Positions 39,607-49,040 of a DNA stretch of 64,000 nt are shown piece by piece. The stretch is from contig NZ_AUHU01000008.1 of assembly GCF_000423345.1 (NCBI RefSeq), forward strand, positions 177,617-241,616, in the 5' to 3' direction. The translations under genes and the position numbers were made by a program. Under the pieces are notes generated by a model that saw nothing but the letters and a program-made list of their open reading frames with translations, was not told the origin of the DNA and did no database searches. Position 1 is the stretch's first letter. Each line of letters opens with the position of its first letter. The stretch comes from Marinimicrobium agarilyticum DSM 16975. Its GTDB lineage: Bacteria > Pseudomonadota > Gammaproteobacteria > Pseudomonadales > Cellvibrionaceae.

Positions 39607-42492
39607 ATGTTTAAGCAAAAAACACTGTCTGCCGTGATCCTGGCATCGAGCACCGCGCTCGGAGCCACGAGCGCCTACGCCCAAGAAGAGCCCATGCTCG
39701 AGGAAATCGTGGTAACCGGTATCCGTGCGAGCCTGAATCAGGCAACGGACCTGAAGCGCAACGCTGATGTTATCCAGGATAGCATTGTCGCAGAAGACAT
39801 CGGTAAATTCCCCGACCAGAACGTCGCCGAATCCCTGCAGCGCATCACCGGTGTCACCATTTCAAGAGCCGGCGGTGAAGGCTCCCAGATCAGCGTTCGC
39901 AGCTTCGGGCCGGAGTTCAATATTGTGAAGCTCAACCATCGCACCCTGGCTACTACCACGGGTGGTCGCAGCTTCGACTTCCAGCTACTGCCATCGGAGC
40001 TGATTGGCGGTGCCGACGTGATCAAATCTCCCACCGCAGATCTGAGTGCTGGCAGTATCGGTGCCTATGTCAACGTACGTACCGCCCGCCCGCTGGATGA
40101 CCCGGGCTTCAACGCTGTTGGGGCGGTCAAAGCTCACTACCATGATATGTCCGAGGAAATCAGCCCGGAGGTCAACGGTCTGATCAGCAACACTTTCGCC
40201 AATGACACGATTGGGGTTTTGTTGGGTGTGACTCATAAGGAGACAGAGGGGCGTATCGACCTCTATCGCGCCAGTCACTGGAACGAATACTCTGGTAGTG
40301 GCTTCGGTTTCCCGTTGCCCGCCGATCAGGTAATGGGCGAAGATGGCCAGCCCACCGACTTGGAAGGCAGCCGCGGCCCGGGCCGTTCAATTTACAGTAT
40401 GCTGGATGAGAAACGTGAGCGCACCGGTTTCACGACAGTACTTCAATGGGAGCCCAACAGTAATTTCTCACACACACTGGATTTGCTCTACACAAAGCTT
40501 GACCGGGAAGCTTTGGGTTCTGGTCTGCAGGTTCCGCTGCAGCACGAGAGCAAATATACCGACGTGGTTGTCAGTGACGCCGGTACAATGTTGGAAGCCA
40601 CGGTGGCCAATACCGACCTTGAGATGAACGTGGACTATGCGTTGTCGGAGTCGATCACCTCTGCTGCGGGCTTTAACAGCGTGTTCACCGAAGGTGCCCT
40701 GACGCTTGAGTTCGATGTTGCTTACTCGAAGGCTGAAAGTGATTGGGAAGGGGACAATACGACCGCGCTTCACTACACTATGTACGACGACAACGGCAAC
40801 ATTGTCCCGAGTGAAATCCATCTCGACTACCGTACCGACGTGCCCGGCATGACGACCTCTGGGGGGCTGGATGTCACGGACATCTCAAAGGTACGCGCCG
40901 CCTGGCAGCGTTATGCGGCAAGCGACGTTGAGGATGAAATTTCGGAAGTGAAACTGGATGCACTGTACGAGATTGACGCCGGGATCGTTAAATCGGTCAA
41001 GGCGGGCGTGGCCTACCAGGATCGCACTGTGGCCTTCAATGGGTACGGTACCGAGTTTGATGCGGAAACCGGTCTGGCAAGTTGGAACGGTGCCGGTATG
41101 TGGATTGGTGATGGCAGCACTTGGGGCGGCGCCTCCGACATTGGTGTATTGCCCAGCAACGTGCTGACCCTGAGCGACAGCAACTTTATGGATGGTCAAG
41201 GGGGTAACTTTCCCCGCCAGTGGGTCCAACTCACAGACCATCAGGCGTATCGCGAGGCTACCCAGACCTACCTGGAAGAGCTCATTGCCAACGACCCCTC
41301 CCAGGCCTACCGCGCGCCTGTCGTTGAAGCTGGCTGGGATACCGTCAACCGGGACGCTGCGGGTACCTACGCCAACAGCGAGGAAAACCTTTCCGTCTAT
41401 GCCATGGCCAATTTCGAAGGCGATCTGGGTGAAGTTTTCTGGTCGGGTAATTTTGGCGTTCGCTACGTCGACATTACCAACACCGCTTCGGGCAGCGCCT
41501 CGCGGATCAGCCTCCTGGAGCTGGACGAGGAAGCGTCGGATTTGCCGGACCTGGTGATTAACACCGCTACTGGCGGCCGGGAACCCCATGCGGTCGAGTC
41601 GACCGAGGACCACTTCCTGCCCAGCTTGAACCTGAAGTTTGATCTTGGCGGCGGGCATGTTGTGCGCACGGCCGCGGCGAAAACCATCTCTCGCCCCAAT
41701 ATGCGTGATGCGGGCGTGAATTACTCGGAGAGTCCGGGTGTCAACAGCCCCTTGGTGAACATCACTGGTGGCAACCCCCAGTTGAAATCCTATGAAGTGA
41801 CCCAGTTTGATCTCAGCTACGAGTACTACGCCGACGATGAAAGTGCTTACTCGGTCGGCCTCTTCCACAAGGACATCACCAACTTCATCTCGACCATCAC
41901 CACTGTTGGCACCTGGGACGGTCCGATCGAGCCCGCGCTGGCAGATGCCTATGCCGAGAACGGCGAAGTCGTCCAGTACAACTCCAACCGCAAGGAGAAC
42001 CGCCCCGGTGGCGTGATCCAAGGGGTCGAATTGTCCGCGCTGCACTACTTCAGCTATCTGCCCGGTTTGTGGGATGGCTTCGGCGTGCAGGCAAACTACA
42101 CCTACTCGGACAGTGAGGACAAGGACGCCGATCCGGTCAACCAACCGCTGGTACCCGAACCGGGCTCTGCCCTGGAAGGTTTCGCCAAACACTCCTATAA
42201 CCTGATCGGTTTTTATGACAGGGAGGCCTTCCAGGCCCGTATTGCCTACAACTGGCGAGACAGCTTTATGAACAGTCGCACCGGTGATGGTCTTCAGCCC
42301 TCTTACACTGATGAGTACGGCCAGGTGGATATGAGTATGTCCTACGACTTCACCGATAACCTGACTGCGTCCTTTGAAGCGATCAACCTGACGAACGAAA
42401 CCCGTCTCGCGTATCTGGGTCAACGAGATCGCGTCAGCTTGGTGGAGATGACCGGAAGGCGCTTCCAGTTGGGACTGCGTGCGACTTTCTGA
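39607..42492 (+). CDS. TonB-dependent receptor (Xanthomonas/Caulobacter type)
   Basis: 961 residues. A signal peptide (cleavage near AYA) and a TonB box-like EIVVTGIRASL are followed by a plug domain (GKFPDQNVAESLQRITGV, about 55-160) and a 22-strand barrel ending in an aromatic Phe (ATF). This subfamily imports oligosaccharides in marine and plant-associated bacteria. The gene lies 167 bp after the GH2 gene and is followed by a strong terminator, then by a halogenase-like gene that often accompanies such receptors. Confidence 0.93.
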   Translation: MFKQKTLSAVILASSTALGATSAYAQEEPMLEEIVVTGIRASLNQATDLKRNADVIQDSIVAEDIGKFPDQNVAESLQRITGVTISRAGGEGSQISVRSFGPEFNIVKLNHRTLATTTGGRSFDFQLLPSELIGGADVIKSPTADLSAGSIGAYVNVRTARPLDDPGFNAVGAVKAHYHDMSEEISPEVNGLISNTFANDTIGVLLGVTHKETEGRIDLYRASHWNEYSGSGFGFPLPADQVMGEDGQPTDLEGSRGPGRSIYSMLDEKRERTGFTTVLQWEPNSNFSHTLDLLYTKLDREALGSGLQVPLQHESKYTDVVVSDAGTMLEATVANTDLEMNVDYALSESITSAAGFNSVFTEGALTLEFDVAYSKAESDWEGDNTTALHYTMYDDNGNIVPSEIHLDYRTDVPGMTTSGGLDVTDISKVRAAWQRYAASDVEDEISEVKLDALYEIDAGIVKSVKAGVAYQDRTVAFNGYGTEFDAETGLASWNGAGMWIGDGSTWGGASDIGVLPSNVLTLSDSNFMDGQGGNFPRQWVQLTDHQAYREATQTYLEELIANDPSQAYRAPVVEAGWDTVNRDAAGTYANSEENLSVYAMANFEGDLGEVFWSGNFGVRYVDITNTASGSASRISLLELDEEASDLPDLVINTATGGREPHAVESTEDHFLPSLNLKFDLGGGHVVRTAAAKTISRPNMRDAGVNYSESPGVNSPLVNITGGNPQLKSYEVTQFDLSYEYYADDESAYSVGLFHKDITNFISTITTVGTWDGPIEPALADAYAENGEVVQYNSNRKENRPGGVIQGVELSALHYFSYLPGLWDGFGVQANYTYSDSEDKDADPVNQPLVPEPGSALEGFAKHSYNLIGFYDREAFQARIAYNWRDSFMNSRTGDGLQPSYTDEYGQVDMSMSYDFTDNLTASFEAINLTNETRLAYLGQRDRVSLVEMTGRRFQLGLRATF

Positions 42493-42527
42493 TCGCACGA
42501 CCCGGTCTCCATTGATTCTCTCTCTTT

Positions 42528-42552
42528 GAGGCTCCTTCGGAGCCTCTTTTTT
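42528..42552 (+). terminator. Rho-independent terminator after the TonB receptor
   Basis: Eight-bp GC-rich stem (42528-42535 and 42539-42546) with a TTC loop followed directly by six T, 36 bp after the stop. This is a textbook intrinsic terminator. Confidence 0.92.
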
Positions 42553-42626
42553 CTTCGTACTGAGCATTGAATGAACGGCTCCCTTTCGGGATGATTGTCC
42601 AAACGCTTGCGTCAAGGTGCCTCACC

Positions 42627-44129
42627 ATGCATAACCATTGCCCCCTTCAATCCTTCGTCATTCTCGGTGGCGGTACCGCCGGTTGGATGAGCGCCGCCTT
42701 ACTGGGCCGCATTCTCAAGGGGAGCGGTGCAACGGTCACTCTGATTGAGTCACCCGACATCAGCACCGTCGGCGTCGGGGAGGCGACGGTTCCCTCGTTT
42801 GTGGATTTTCTGCAGATACTCGACATACCGTTAGCTGACTTCATGCGGGAAACCAACGCGACGTTCAAGTTGGGAATCAAATTCAGCGAGTGGCACTCTC
42901 AGGGCCACCGCTACTGGCACCCCTTCGGCAATATCGGGGCGAGAATCGATGCCCAACCCTTTTTCCAGCAGTGGTTGAAATGCACTCACAATGGCGAGGC
43001 GGGCGCCTACACCGACTACGGCCCGTCCGCCGCCATGGCCCGCGAAGGCAAGTTTTATATCCCTGACCCTAAACGGCCCAACAACTTGAGCCGAATGGGT
43101 TACGCCCTTCACTTCGACGCCGGGCTCGCGGCCGAGTACCTCAAGCGCTATGCCGCGACGTACAACGTTCGGCACCTGGTGTCTACGGTTGAGCACGTCA
43201 GTCACACCCCCGACGGTGATATCAGTGAGTTGAGGCTCAACGACCACCCGCCGGTGAGCGGCGAGTTTTTCCTGGACTGCTCCGGTCAGCGCGCGCTGCT
43301 GATCGAGAAGGCATTGAAGGTACAATACCTACCGTGGGAGGCGTTTCTTCCGGTCAATGCCGCCGCTGTGGTGCAGTCCGAACCGGGCGAGACGTTACCG
43401 CCTTACACCGAGGCCATTGCCCACGAGGCAGGCTGGCGCTGGCGTATCCCTTTGCAGACTCGCACCGGTAACGGCTATGTGTTCTGTGATCGCTACTGCA
43501 GCGAAGACAAGGCCCGCCAGGCGTTGCTGGCCGCCTTGGCCGAACCGGCTTTGGCTGAGCCCCGAATCATCCGGTTTGCGACCGGAAAGCGCCAGAAAAT
43601 GTGGCACAGGAACTGCCTGGCGGTGGGCCTGTCCGGGGGCTTTCTGGAGCCGCTGGAGTCCACCGGGCTGTACCTCATCATGCGGGCGATTCTGAACTTT
43701 GTCGAGCTGATGCCGAACCGGGTCGAGAGCGGCGCTACACGCCGCGAGTACAACCGGCTGATGGACATTGAGTACGAGAATATTCGCGACTTTATCGTGA
43801 TGCATTACTGCACTTCCACCCGGCAGGATTCTCCCTTTTGGAGAGATTGGCAGGCGCGCGCGATTCCCGACTCCCTCAAAGCAAAGCTCGCGCTGTACCG
43901 CAACCAGGGCCGCCTGGTTCGCAATGACCTGGACCTGTTTGCCGAGGATAGCTGGTACGCGGTGCTGACCGGCATGGGGGTACTGCCCGAGGACTACGAC
44001 CGGCGGGTCGACGCTTCGGACTACGCCACAGTGCGAACCATGCTCGCCAACGTCGATCGATCCCTGCGCCACTCGACCGCCCAACTGCGCTCCCATCGGC
44101 AATATCTCCAGGAGCTGCTCAACCTGTGA
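42627..44129 (+). CDS. Tryptophan-halogenase-family flavoprotein
   Basis: 500 residues from the ATG at 42627 (AAGGTG 8 nt upstream). The FAD motif is ILGGGTAGW. The region GVGEATVPSF and the segment FKLGIKFSEW, which should carry the catalytic Lys, are followed by an intact WxWxIP motif (WRWRIP) near residue 275 that prevents monooxygenase activity in halogenases. Proteins of this type often sit beside TonB receptors in sugar loci and their true substrate is usually unknown. Whether this one halogenates anything is open. It lies downstream of a terminator and so may have its own promoter. Confidence 0.88.
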   Translation: MHNHCPLQSFVILGGGTAGWMSAALLGRILKGSGATVTLIESPDISTVGVGEATVPSFVDFLQILDIPLADFMRETNATFKLGIKFSEWHSQGHRYWHPFGNIGARIDAQPFFQQWLKCTHNGEAGAYTDYGPSAAMAREGKFYIPDPKRPNNLSRMGYALHFDAGLAAEYLKRYAATYNVRHLVSTVEHVSHTPDGDISELRLNDHPPVSGEFFLDCSGQRALLIEKALKVQYLPWEAFLPVNAAAVVQSEPGETLPPYTEAIAHEAGWRWRIPLQTRTGNGYVFCDRYCSEDKARQALLAALAEPALAEPRIIRFATGKRQKMWHRNCLAVGLSGGFLEPLESTGLYLIMRAILNFVELMPNRVESGATRREYNRLMDIEYENIRDFIVMHYCTSTRQDSPFWRDWQARAIPDSLKAKLALYRNQGRLVRNDLDLFAEDSWYAVLTGMGVLPEDYDRRVDASDYATVRTMLANVDRSLRHSTAQLRSHRQYLQELLNL

Positions 44130-44222
44130 GGTGGTGGCGGATCGTCCGGGTTCTCGCTCCCGCGGGGCTGTGGTAAGCTAAATGTAAAATAATGCGACCA
44201 CTTCTTTAAGGAGGAGAAACCC

Positions 44223-45656
44223 GTGGCAAAAATGGAGTGTCAGTTCTTTCCCGGAACAACCGCTACCTGGCAATGCGCCCGGTGCCAGACCTTTTACGGC
44301 GAAAAATGTATTCCCGCCGGCCATAGCAGTCATTGGGGCCGCCGGGGCCCGGCCTGCATTCGGTGCAATAACCCATTGAGTTACCTGGGGAACGCGGCCG
44401 ATGCCAAGCCGTTCTGGCAGCAATTACCGCATTTCCTGACTTACCCTCTCCATACCCATGCACTGATTGCCATCGCGGTCGTCGCCGCCTTGAGCCTATT
44501 GCTGAGCACGGGCTTATTGGCGATTGGTGTGGCGCTGTTGATGGGTGCCATTCTGATCAAGTACGGCTTTGCCATTATTGAGCAGCGGGGGCTGGGGAAA
44601 ACCACGCCTCCAACCTTGAGCGAGGCGGTCAGTGGCGATGAAGACCACTTGTTTCTGCGGCAGATGGCCCTGTTGGTGGGGCTCTGGGGAATCGTCGCCG
44701 GGGCGACGGGAGTGTCGGAGCCGTTCGGTCTGCTGGTGTCGGGCTTTGTGACCCTGGCGATGCCGGCCTCAACCATGCTTCTGGCCGTGGAGAAGTCGGT
44801 TCGTCGCGCCATGAACCCACTGGCGCTGTTGTCTCTGATGGTGACCGTGGGCTGGCCTTACTTGTTGCTGTGGTTTTGTGCTCAGGTCATCACGGCCGGG
44901 CCCTACTACGCGACGATGCTGTTTTCCAATGTTGCCGGTGGCTTGGTGTTGATTCCGATAACCATGGCGTTTACCGCGTACTTTACCTTCGTGATGTACA
45001 CCATGTTGGGTTACGTTTTGTATGAGTATCAGCAGGAGTTGGGCTATCAGGTGGAACCCGACGATGATACCGATATGGACCCCGAGGCGTTTACCAAAGC
45101 CAAAGCGTTGGGCGAGTCCGCGGTGCTGCTCAGCGATGGCGAGTATGACAACGCCCGTCGCTGTCTGCGAACCGCCCTGGACCGGGTCCGGGACGACGTT
45201 GAGCTGCACTTGCAATACCACAAACTGCTGATGCTACTGGAGGACGATGAGTCGCTCCGCAATCACAGTAATTATCTACTCGATCTGTTGGCCCGGCGCG
45301 GGGAATTGGCGCGCGGTGTTCCAGTGTTGCAGGATACCCAAAAGCGTGTGTCGGGCTTCAAACTGGACCGGGCCGAGACCGCCGTGGAGCTGGGGAAAGT
45401 GCTTTGGCAGCAAGGTCAGTACCGGGCGATGGTGCGCCTGCTGCACAATTTCCACAAAGAACACCCCGGACACCCTGCGGTGCCGCGCGCCTATTTGTTG
45501 GTGGCCCAGGCGTTCAGTGAACCGCTGAACGATGAGGCCAAGGCACAGGCCATCGCGCAATACGTGGTAAAAAAATTTCCCCGCTGTCCGCAGCGCCAGC
45601 AGTTCGATCAGCTTATCGAGGTTCTGAATCAGGCTTCGGTCTCGGCGCCTCGCTGA
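44223..45656 (+). CDS. Membrane protein with N-terminal zinc-finger-like motif and C-terminal helical repeats
   Basis: 477 residues starting at a GTG with a strong AAGGAGG 8 nt upstream. The N-terminus has paired cysteines (QCARC, CIRC) and His residues like a small B-box/zinc ribbon. Five to six membrane helices occupy about 75-265 and a soluble TPR-like helical region covers about 290-477. The family is not recognised. The 3' end overlaps the convergent rhomboid gene by 44 bp. An acidic DDDTDMDPE patch joins the membrane and soluble parts. Confidence 0.75.
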   Translation: MAKMECQFFPGTTATWQCARCQTFYGEKCIPAGHSSHWGRRGPACIRCNNPLSYLGNAADAKPFWQQLPHFLTYPLHTHALIAIAVVAALSLLLSTGLLAIGVALLMGAILIKYGFAIIEQRGLGKTTPPTLSEAVSGDEDHLFLRQMALLVGLWGIVAGATGVSEPFGLLVSGFVTLAMPASTMLLAVEKSVRRAMNPLALLSLMVTVGWPYLLLWFCAQVITAGPYYATMLFSNVAGGLVLIPITMAFTAYFTFVMYTMLGYVLYEYQQELGYQVEPDDDTDMDPEAFTKAKALGESAVLLSDGEYDNARRCLRTALDRVRDDVELHLQYHKLLMLLEDDESLRNHSNYLLDLLARRGELARGVPVLQDTQKRVSGFKLDRAETAVELGKVLWQQGQYRAMVRLLHNFHKEHPGHPAVPRAYLLVAQAFSEPLNDEAKAQAIAQYVVKKFPRCPQRQQFDQLIEVLNQASVSAPR

Positions 45657-47079
45657 GGCGTTGCAGGGCCTCTTGCCACTGGCGTGTTCGCGTTATGTCG
45701 GTGCTCTTTTGATAGTGTTGGTAAACGCGGTGAACCATATTGGCCAGGGGTTGAGGTTTGGCATTTCTCTCCAGGGCCCGTTTAAGATAGGTCTCGGCGT
45801 AGGAACGTTCACCCATCATCCAGAAGCGCCGGCTGAGCATCAGTGAGAGGTCACCGGTAAGGGCCGGGGCATTGGGGGAAAGTGAGCGGTACTCGCCCAG
45901 TAGCTCCTTGATCATGGCGGGCCAATGGGGGTCCGCATCGCCGTTCTGGCAGAAGGCGCGAAGGGCCGAGAAGGCCGCTTGATGAAAGGCCTTTTTCGAG
46001 GGTTGGGTTTTGTGCAGATCAAACAGGGTCTCCCAGGGGCGGGGGTCGTTCGGGTAGTGTTTGCATAACAGTTCGGTTCGTCGGCGCGCCTGCTCTACAT
46101 CCAGGTTGGCCACCAGGGTTTGAACGTCGCGCAGCTTCTGATTGAGCGTATCCTCGCGCTCAGCGTCCTGTTCCTTTTGGGCAAAGCGCTGGCGGCTTTG
46201 GGGTAGCGCCAACACCATGGCCGAGCCCGCCAGGAGCCCTCCAATGTGGGCCCAGTAGGCGGTATTGGATTCCACGAACAGGTAACCGTAGAACTCCTTT
46301 GCCAGCCACGCCGGAAACACCCATAGCGCCGGCGCGGTAAACTCGCCAAAATAAAACAACACGTTGTAAAAAAAGCGAATGCGCCGGAAACCATAGAGCG
46401 CAAGATACATCCCCATCAACCCGGAAATAGCCCCGGAGGCGCCCACCACCGGTGCCACTGAATTCATATTGAACACCAGAAACAGGCCATCCGCGGCCAA
46501 CCCGGCCGCCAGGTACATTGCCACATAGACCGAAGGCCGCAGCGCGCTTTCAAGAATAAAACCAAACAGAAACAGAAAGGCCATGTTGCCCAGCAGGTGG
46601 CCCCAGCCTCCGTGTAGGAACAGGCTGGTGATGAAGTCCAGCGGCTCGGGGTCGGCCGGGATCAAACCGGCCTGGAGCACGCTGATGGTATTCCGCTCGG
46701 CTTCGAACTCCCGACGTTTGCGTTGCCAGGTTTCGGTCTCACCAGCTTCGCGTTCGCGCCAGATGTCGCGCAGATAGGCATCAAATGAAATATCCTGAAC
46801 CACCAGAGGCGCGATACTCAATGGTTCTGATGCGGACTCGGTAATAGCCTTCCAGCGCTCGTAGGCCTCGGGTTTTTCCTGCTGCAAGTAGCGGGTGTAG
46901 TGCGGCCGCTCGATCGCGCTCAGCTCCAGTTGCCGGTAGGTTTCGATCGCCCGTTCGCGCTTGCCCTCGTCCAGGCCCTGATAAAATACAAACACCAGCA
47001 GGTTGATCAGTATCAGCGCGAGGGTGATGACCGGTGGGCGGGACCAGTCGGGTTTGTTTTGAATGGGAATGATGAACAC
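45613..47079 (-). CDS. Rhomboid-family intramembrane serine protease with TPR-like tail
   Basis: 488 residues. The rhomboid core (about 15-305) has the catalytic Ser in GASGAISGLMG and the catalytic His in YWAHIGGLLAG, with the extended loop between helices 1 and 2 seen in many bacterial homologues. The C-terminal 170 residues form helical repeats resembling those of the convergent neighbour. Substrate unknown. Confidence 0.9.
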   Translation of the reverse strand: MFIIPIQNKPDWSRPPVITLALILINLLVFVFYQGLDEGKRERAIETYRQLELSAIERPHYTRYLQQEKPEAYERWKAITESASEPLSIAPLVVQDISFDAYLRDIWREREAGETETWQRKRREFEAERNTISVLQAGLIPADPEPLDFITSLFLHGGWGHLLGNMAFLFLFGFILESALRPSVYVAMYLAAGLAADGLFLVFNMNSVAPVVGASGAISGLMGMYLALYGFRRIRFFYNVLFYFGEFTAPALWVFPAWLAKEFYGYLFVESNTAYWAHIGGLLAGSAMVLALPQSRQRFAQKEQDAEREDTLNQKLRDVQTLVANLDVEQARRRTELLCKHYPNDPRPWETLFDLHKTQPSKKAFHQAAFSALRAFCQNGDADPHWPAMIKELLGEYRSLSPNAPALTGDLSLMLSRRFWMMGERSYAETYLKRALERNAKPQPLANMVHRVYQHYQKSTDITRTRQWQEALQRLSEAPRPKPDSEPR

Positions 47080-47111
47080 GCAACTATCCTTTCCTGAGAA
47101 TCTGCCGTGGA

Positions 47112-48623
47112 TTATTTGGGCCGCCGATCCAGCGTCCGATAGCCGAGCGCTTCGGTCAGATGCGCCGCTTCCAGCGCGGTACAGCCCGCCATGTCAGCCA
47201 GGGTTCGCGCGACTTTCAGAACCCGGTGATAGGCCCGACTCGACAGGCCCAGTGTTTCAATGGCGTCTTCTAGCAGGGTGCGGTTGGCCTGGTTCAAATC
47301 GCACACCCGCTCGAGCTCCGGCACGCTCAACAAATGATTGGCTTTGCCCTGGCGATCCAGCTGGCGTTGGCGGGCAGCGATGACCCGCTGGCGCACCGCC
47401 GTGCTGGGTTCGCCTTCGCGTTTGCCCTGCAGTTCGCCCCGCTTGAGTAGGCGCACCGGCACATGCATATCGATGCGATCCAGCAGCGGTCCGGAGATCT
47501 TGTCCCGATAGCGGCGAATCTGGTCCGGCGTGCAGGTACAGCCTCCGTCCAGGGCGCCGTGGTAGCCGCAGGGGCAGGGGTTCATGGCGGCGATTAACTG
47601 AAAACGGGCCGGGTAGACCGCCTGCGCTTTGGCCCGGGAGATGCGCACCTCGCCACTCTCCAGCGGTTCGCGCAGGACCTCCAGCACGTGCCGGTGGAAT
47701 TCCGGCAGCTCGTCCAGAAAAAGCACTCCATTGTGGGCGAGGGAAATCTCACCGGGCTTGGGGTGGGAGCCGCCCCCCACCAGGGCAATCGCCGAGGCGG
47801 TATGGTGGGGCGAGCGGAACGGACGGGTGGAATGATGGTGCGCCGGTGCGCCCGGTGCCACCGAGTAGACCGCGGCCACATCCAACCGCTCGCGATTTTC
47901 CAGGGGCGGCAGTAGGCCGGGCAAACGGCTGGCGAGCATGGTTTTGCCGGTGCCGGGTGGGCCGTACATGAGCAGGTTGTGGCCGCCGCTGGCGGCGATT
48001 TCCAGGGCGCGTTTGGCTTGTACCTGACCCTTCACATCGCTCAGGTCCATGAGGGCGATGTTCGCCCCCGGCTCATCCGCCGCGGGCTCCGCCAGGGGAA
48101 GTTTTTCCCGTTGATGCAGATGGGCGCACACCGAAAGCAGGTTTTTGGCGCGGTAGATCGGCGTGCTTTGACACAGCGCGGCCTCCTCGGCGTTGTCCGC
48201 ACTGACGGTGAGTGAGCGCCCGGCATCGCTTGCCGCCAGGGCCGCCGGTAGCGCTGCGGTGACCGGGCGCAGATCCCCGGACAGCGCCAACTCGCCCATA
48301 AATTCTCCGTCGCTGAGGCTGTCTTCGGGAATCTGACCCGAGGCGGCGAGAATGCCCAGGGCAATGGGCAGGTCAAAGCGACCGCCCTCTTTGGGTAAGT
48401 CCGCTGGCGCGAGGTTGACGGTAATGCGTCGGGCGGGAAATTCCAGGTGGCTGTTGAGAATGGCGCTGCGCACCCGGTCTTTGCTTTCCTTCACGGCCGT
48501 TTCCGGCAGGCCCACCATGTTCAGAGCGGGCAGCCCGTTGGACAGGTGCACTTCGACGGTAACCAGAGGGGCTTGGACACCGAGCTTGGCTCGGGAATAG
48601 ACAATAGCGAGTGACATTCGCAA
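47112..48623 (-). CDS. comM: ComM/YifB-family AAA+ (Mg-chelatase-like) ATPase
   Basis: 503 residues. The N-terminal Lon-protease-like domain (about 1-170) is followed by the Walker A GPPGTGKT, Walker B LFLDELPE, and the C-terminal Mg-chelatase helical domain with a Cys-rich loop (PCPCGYHG, CTC). ComM is a hexameric branch-migration helicase that promotes recombination during natural transformation. It forms a pair with ubiK, as in many gammaproteobacteria. Confidence 0.94.
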   Translation of the reverse strand: MRMSLAIVYSRAKLGVQAPLVTVEVHLSNGLPALNMVGLPETAVKESKDRVRSAILNSHLEFPARRITVNLAPADLPKEGGRFDLPIALGILAASGQIPEDSLSDGEFMGELALSGDLRPVTAALPAALAASDAGRSLTVSADNAEEAALCQSTPIYRAKNLLSVCAHLHQREKLPLAEPAADEPGANIALMDLSDVKGQVQAKRALEIAASGGHNLLMYGPPGTGKTMLASRLPGLLPPLENRERLDVAAVYSVAPGAPAHHHSTRPFRSPHHTASAIALVGGGSHPKPGEISLAHNGVLFLDELPEFHRHVLEVLREPLESGEVRISRAKAQAVYPARFQLIAAMNPCPCGYHGALDGGCTCTPDQIRRYRDKISGPLLDRIDMHVPVRLLKRGELQGKREGEPSTAVRQRVIAARQRQLDRQGKANHLLSVPELERVCDLNQANRTLLEDAIETLGLSSRAYHRVLKVARTLADMAGCTALEAAHLTEALGYRTLDRRPK

Positions 48624-48693
48624 TCCTTGCAGTCGTGGGACGAATCAATTCAGAGGGGCACTATAACGAACCCTGCCCAACCAAAACAGGAAC

Positions 48694-48933
48694 TCAGTCG
48701 CTCTTTTGGCTTTGCTCCAGCTCCGTCAATTGTTGTTCGAGCTTTTCCAGTCGCTCGCGGGTGCGTTGCAGGACCGCCGCCTGGGCGTCGAATTCCTCGC
48801 GGGTGACCACATCCATCTTTCCAAGTGCCGATTGGACGGCTGCCTGCAGCTCTTTTTTGGGAAACATTTCCTTCAGGGCCGGCATTTTCCGGTCGAGCTC
48901 CTGAAAGACCTTTTGGGCAAAATCGCTGATCAT
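48694..48933 (-). CDS. ubiK: Ubiquinone biosynthesis accessory factor UbiK
   Basis: 79 residues from the ATG at 48933 (a GTG at 48939 is an alternative). An N-terminal amphipathic helix (DFAQKVFQELDRKMP) and a C-terminal coiled coil with REEFDAQAAVLQRTRERL are typical of the BMFP/UbiK family. It assists the Ubi complex with UbiJ. It lies upstream of comM on the same strand. Confidence 0.9.
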   Translation of the reverse strand: MISDFAQKVFQELDRKMPALKEMFPKKELQAAVQSALGKMDVVTREEFDAQAAVLQRTRERLEKLEQQLTELEQSQKSD

Positions 48934-49040
48934 ATCCACTCTCGGTTGCCGGTACGTTGAGCTCCACAGTGTAGCGCTCCCGGCCCGCGCTGTCAGCGTG
49001 GATTGTCACGGCTGTCGCAACCTCCCGTTTGAAGGTCGGC

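Noticed and set aside
40885..42615. A long minus-strand frame (576 codons) antisense to the TonB receptor
   Set aside because: No domain features; the plus-strand gene has complete plug and barrel signatures.
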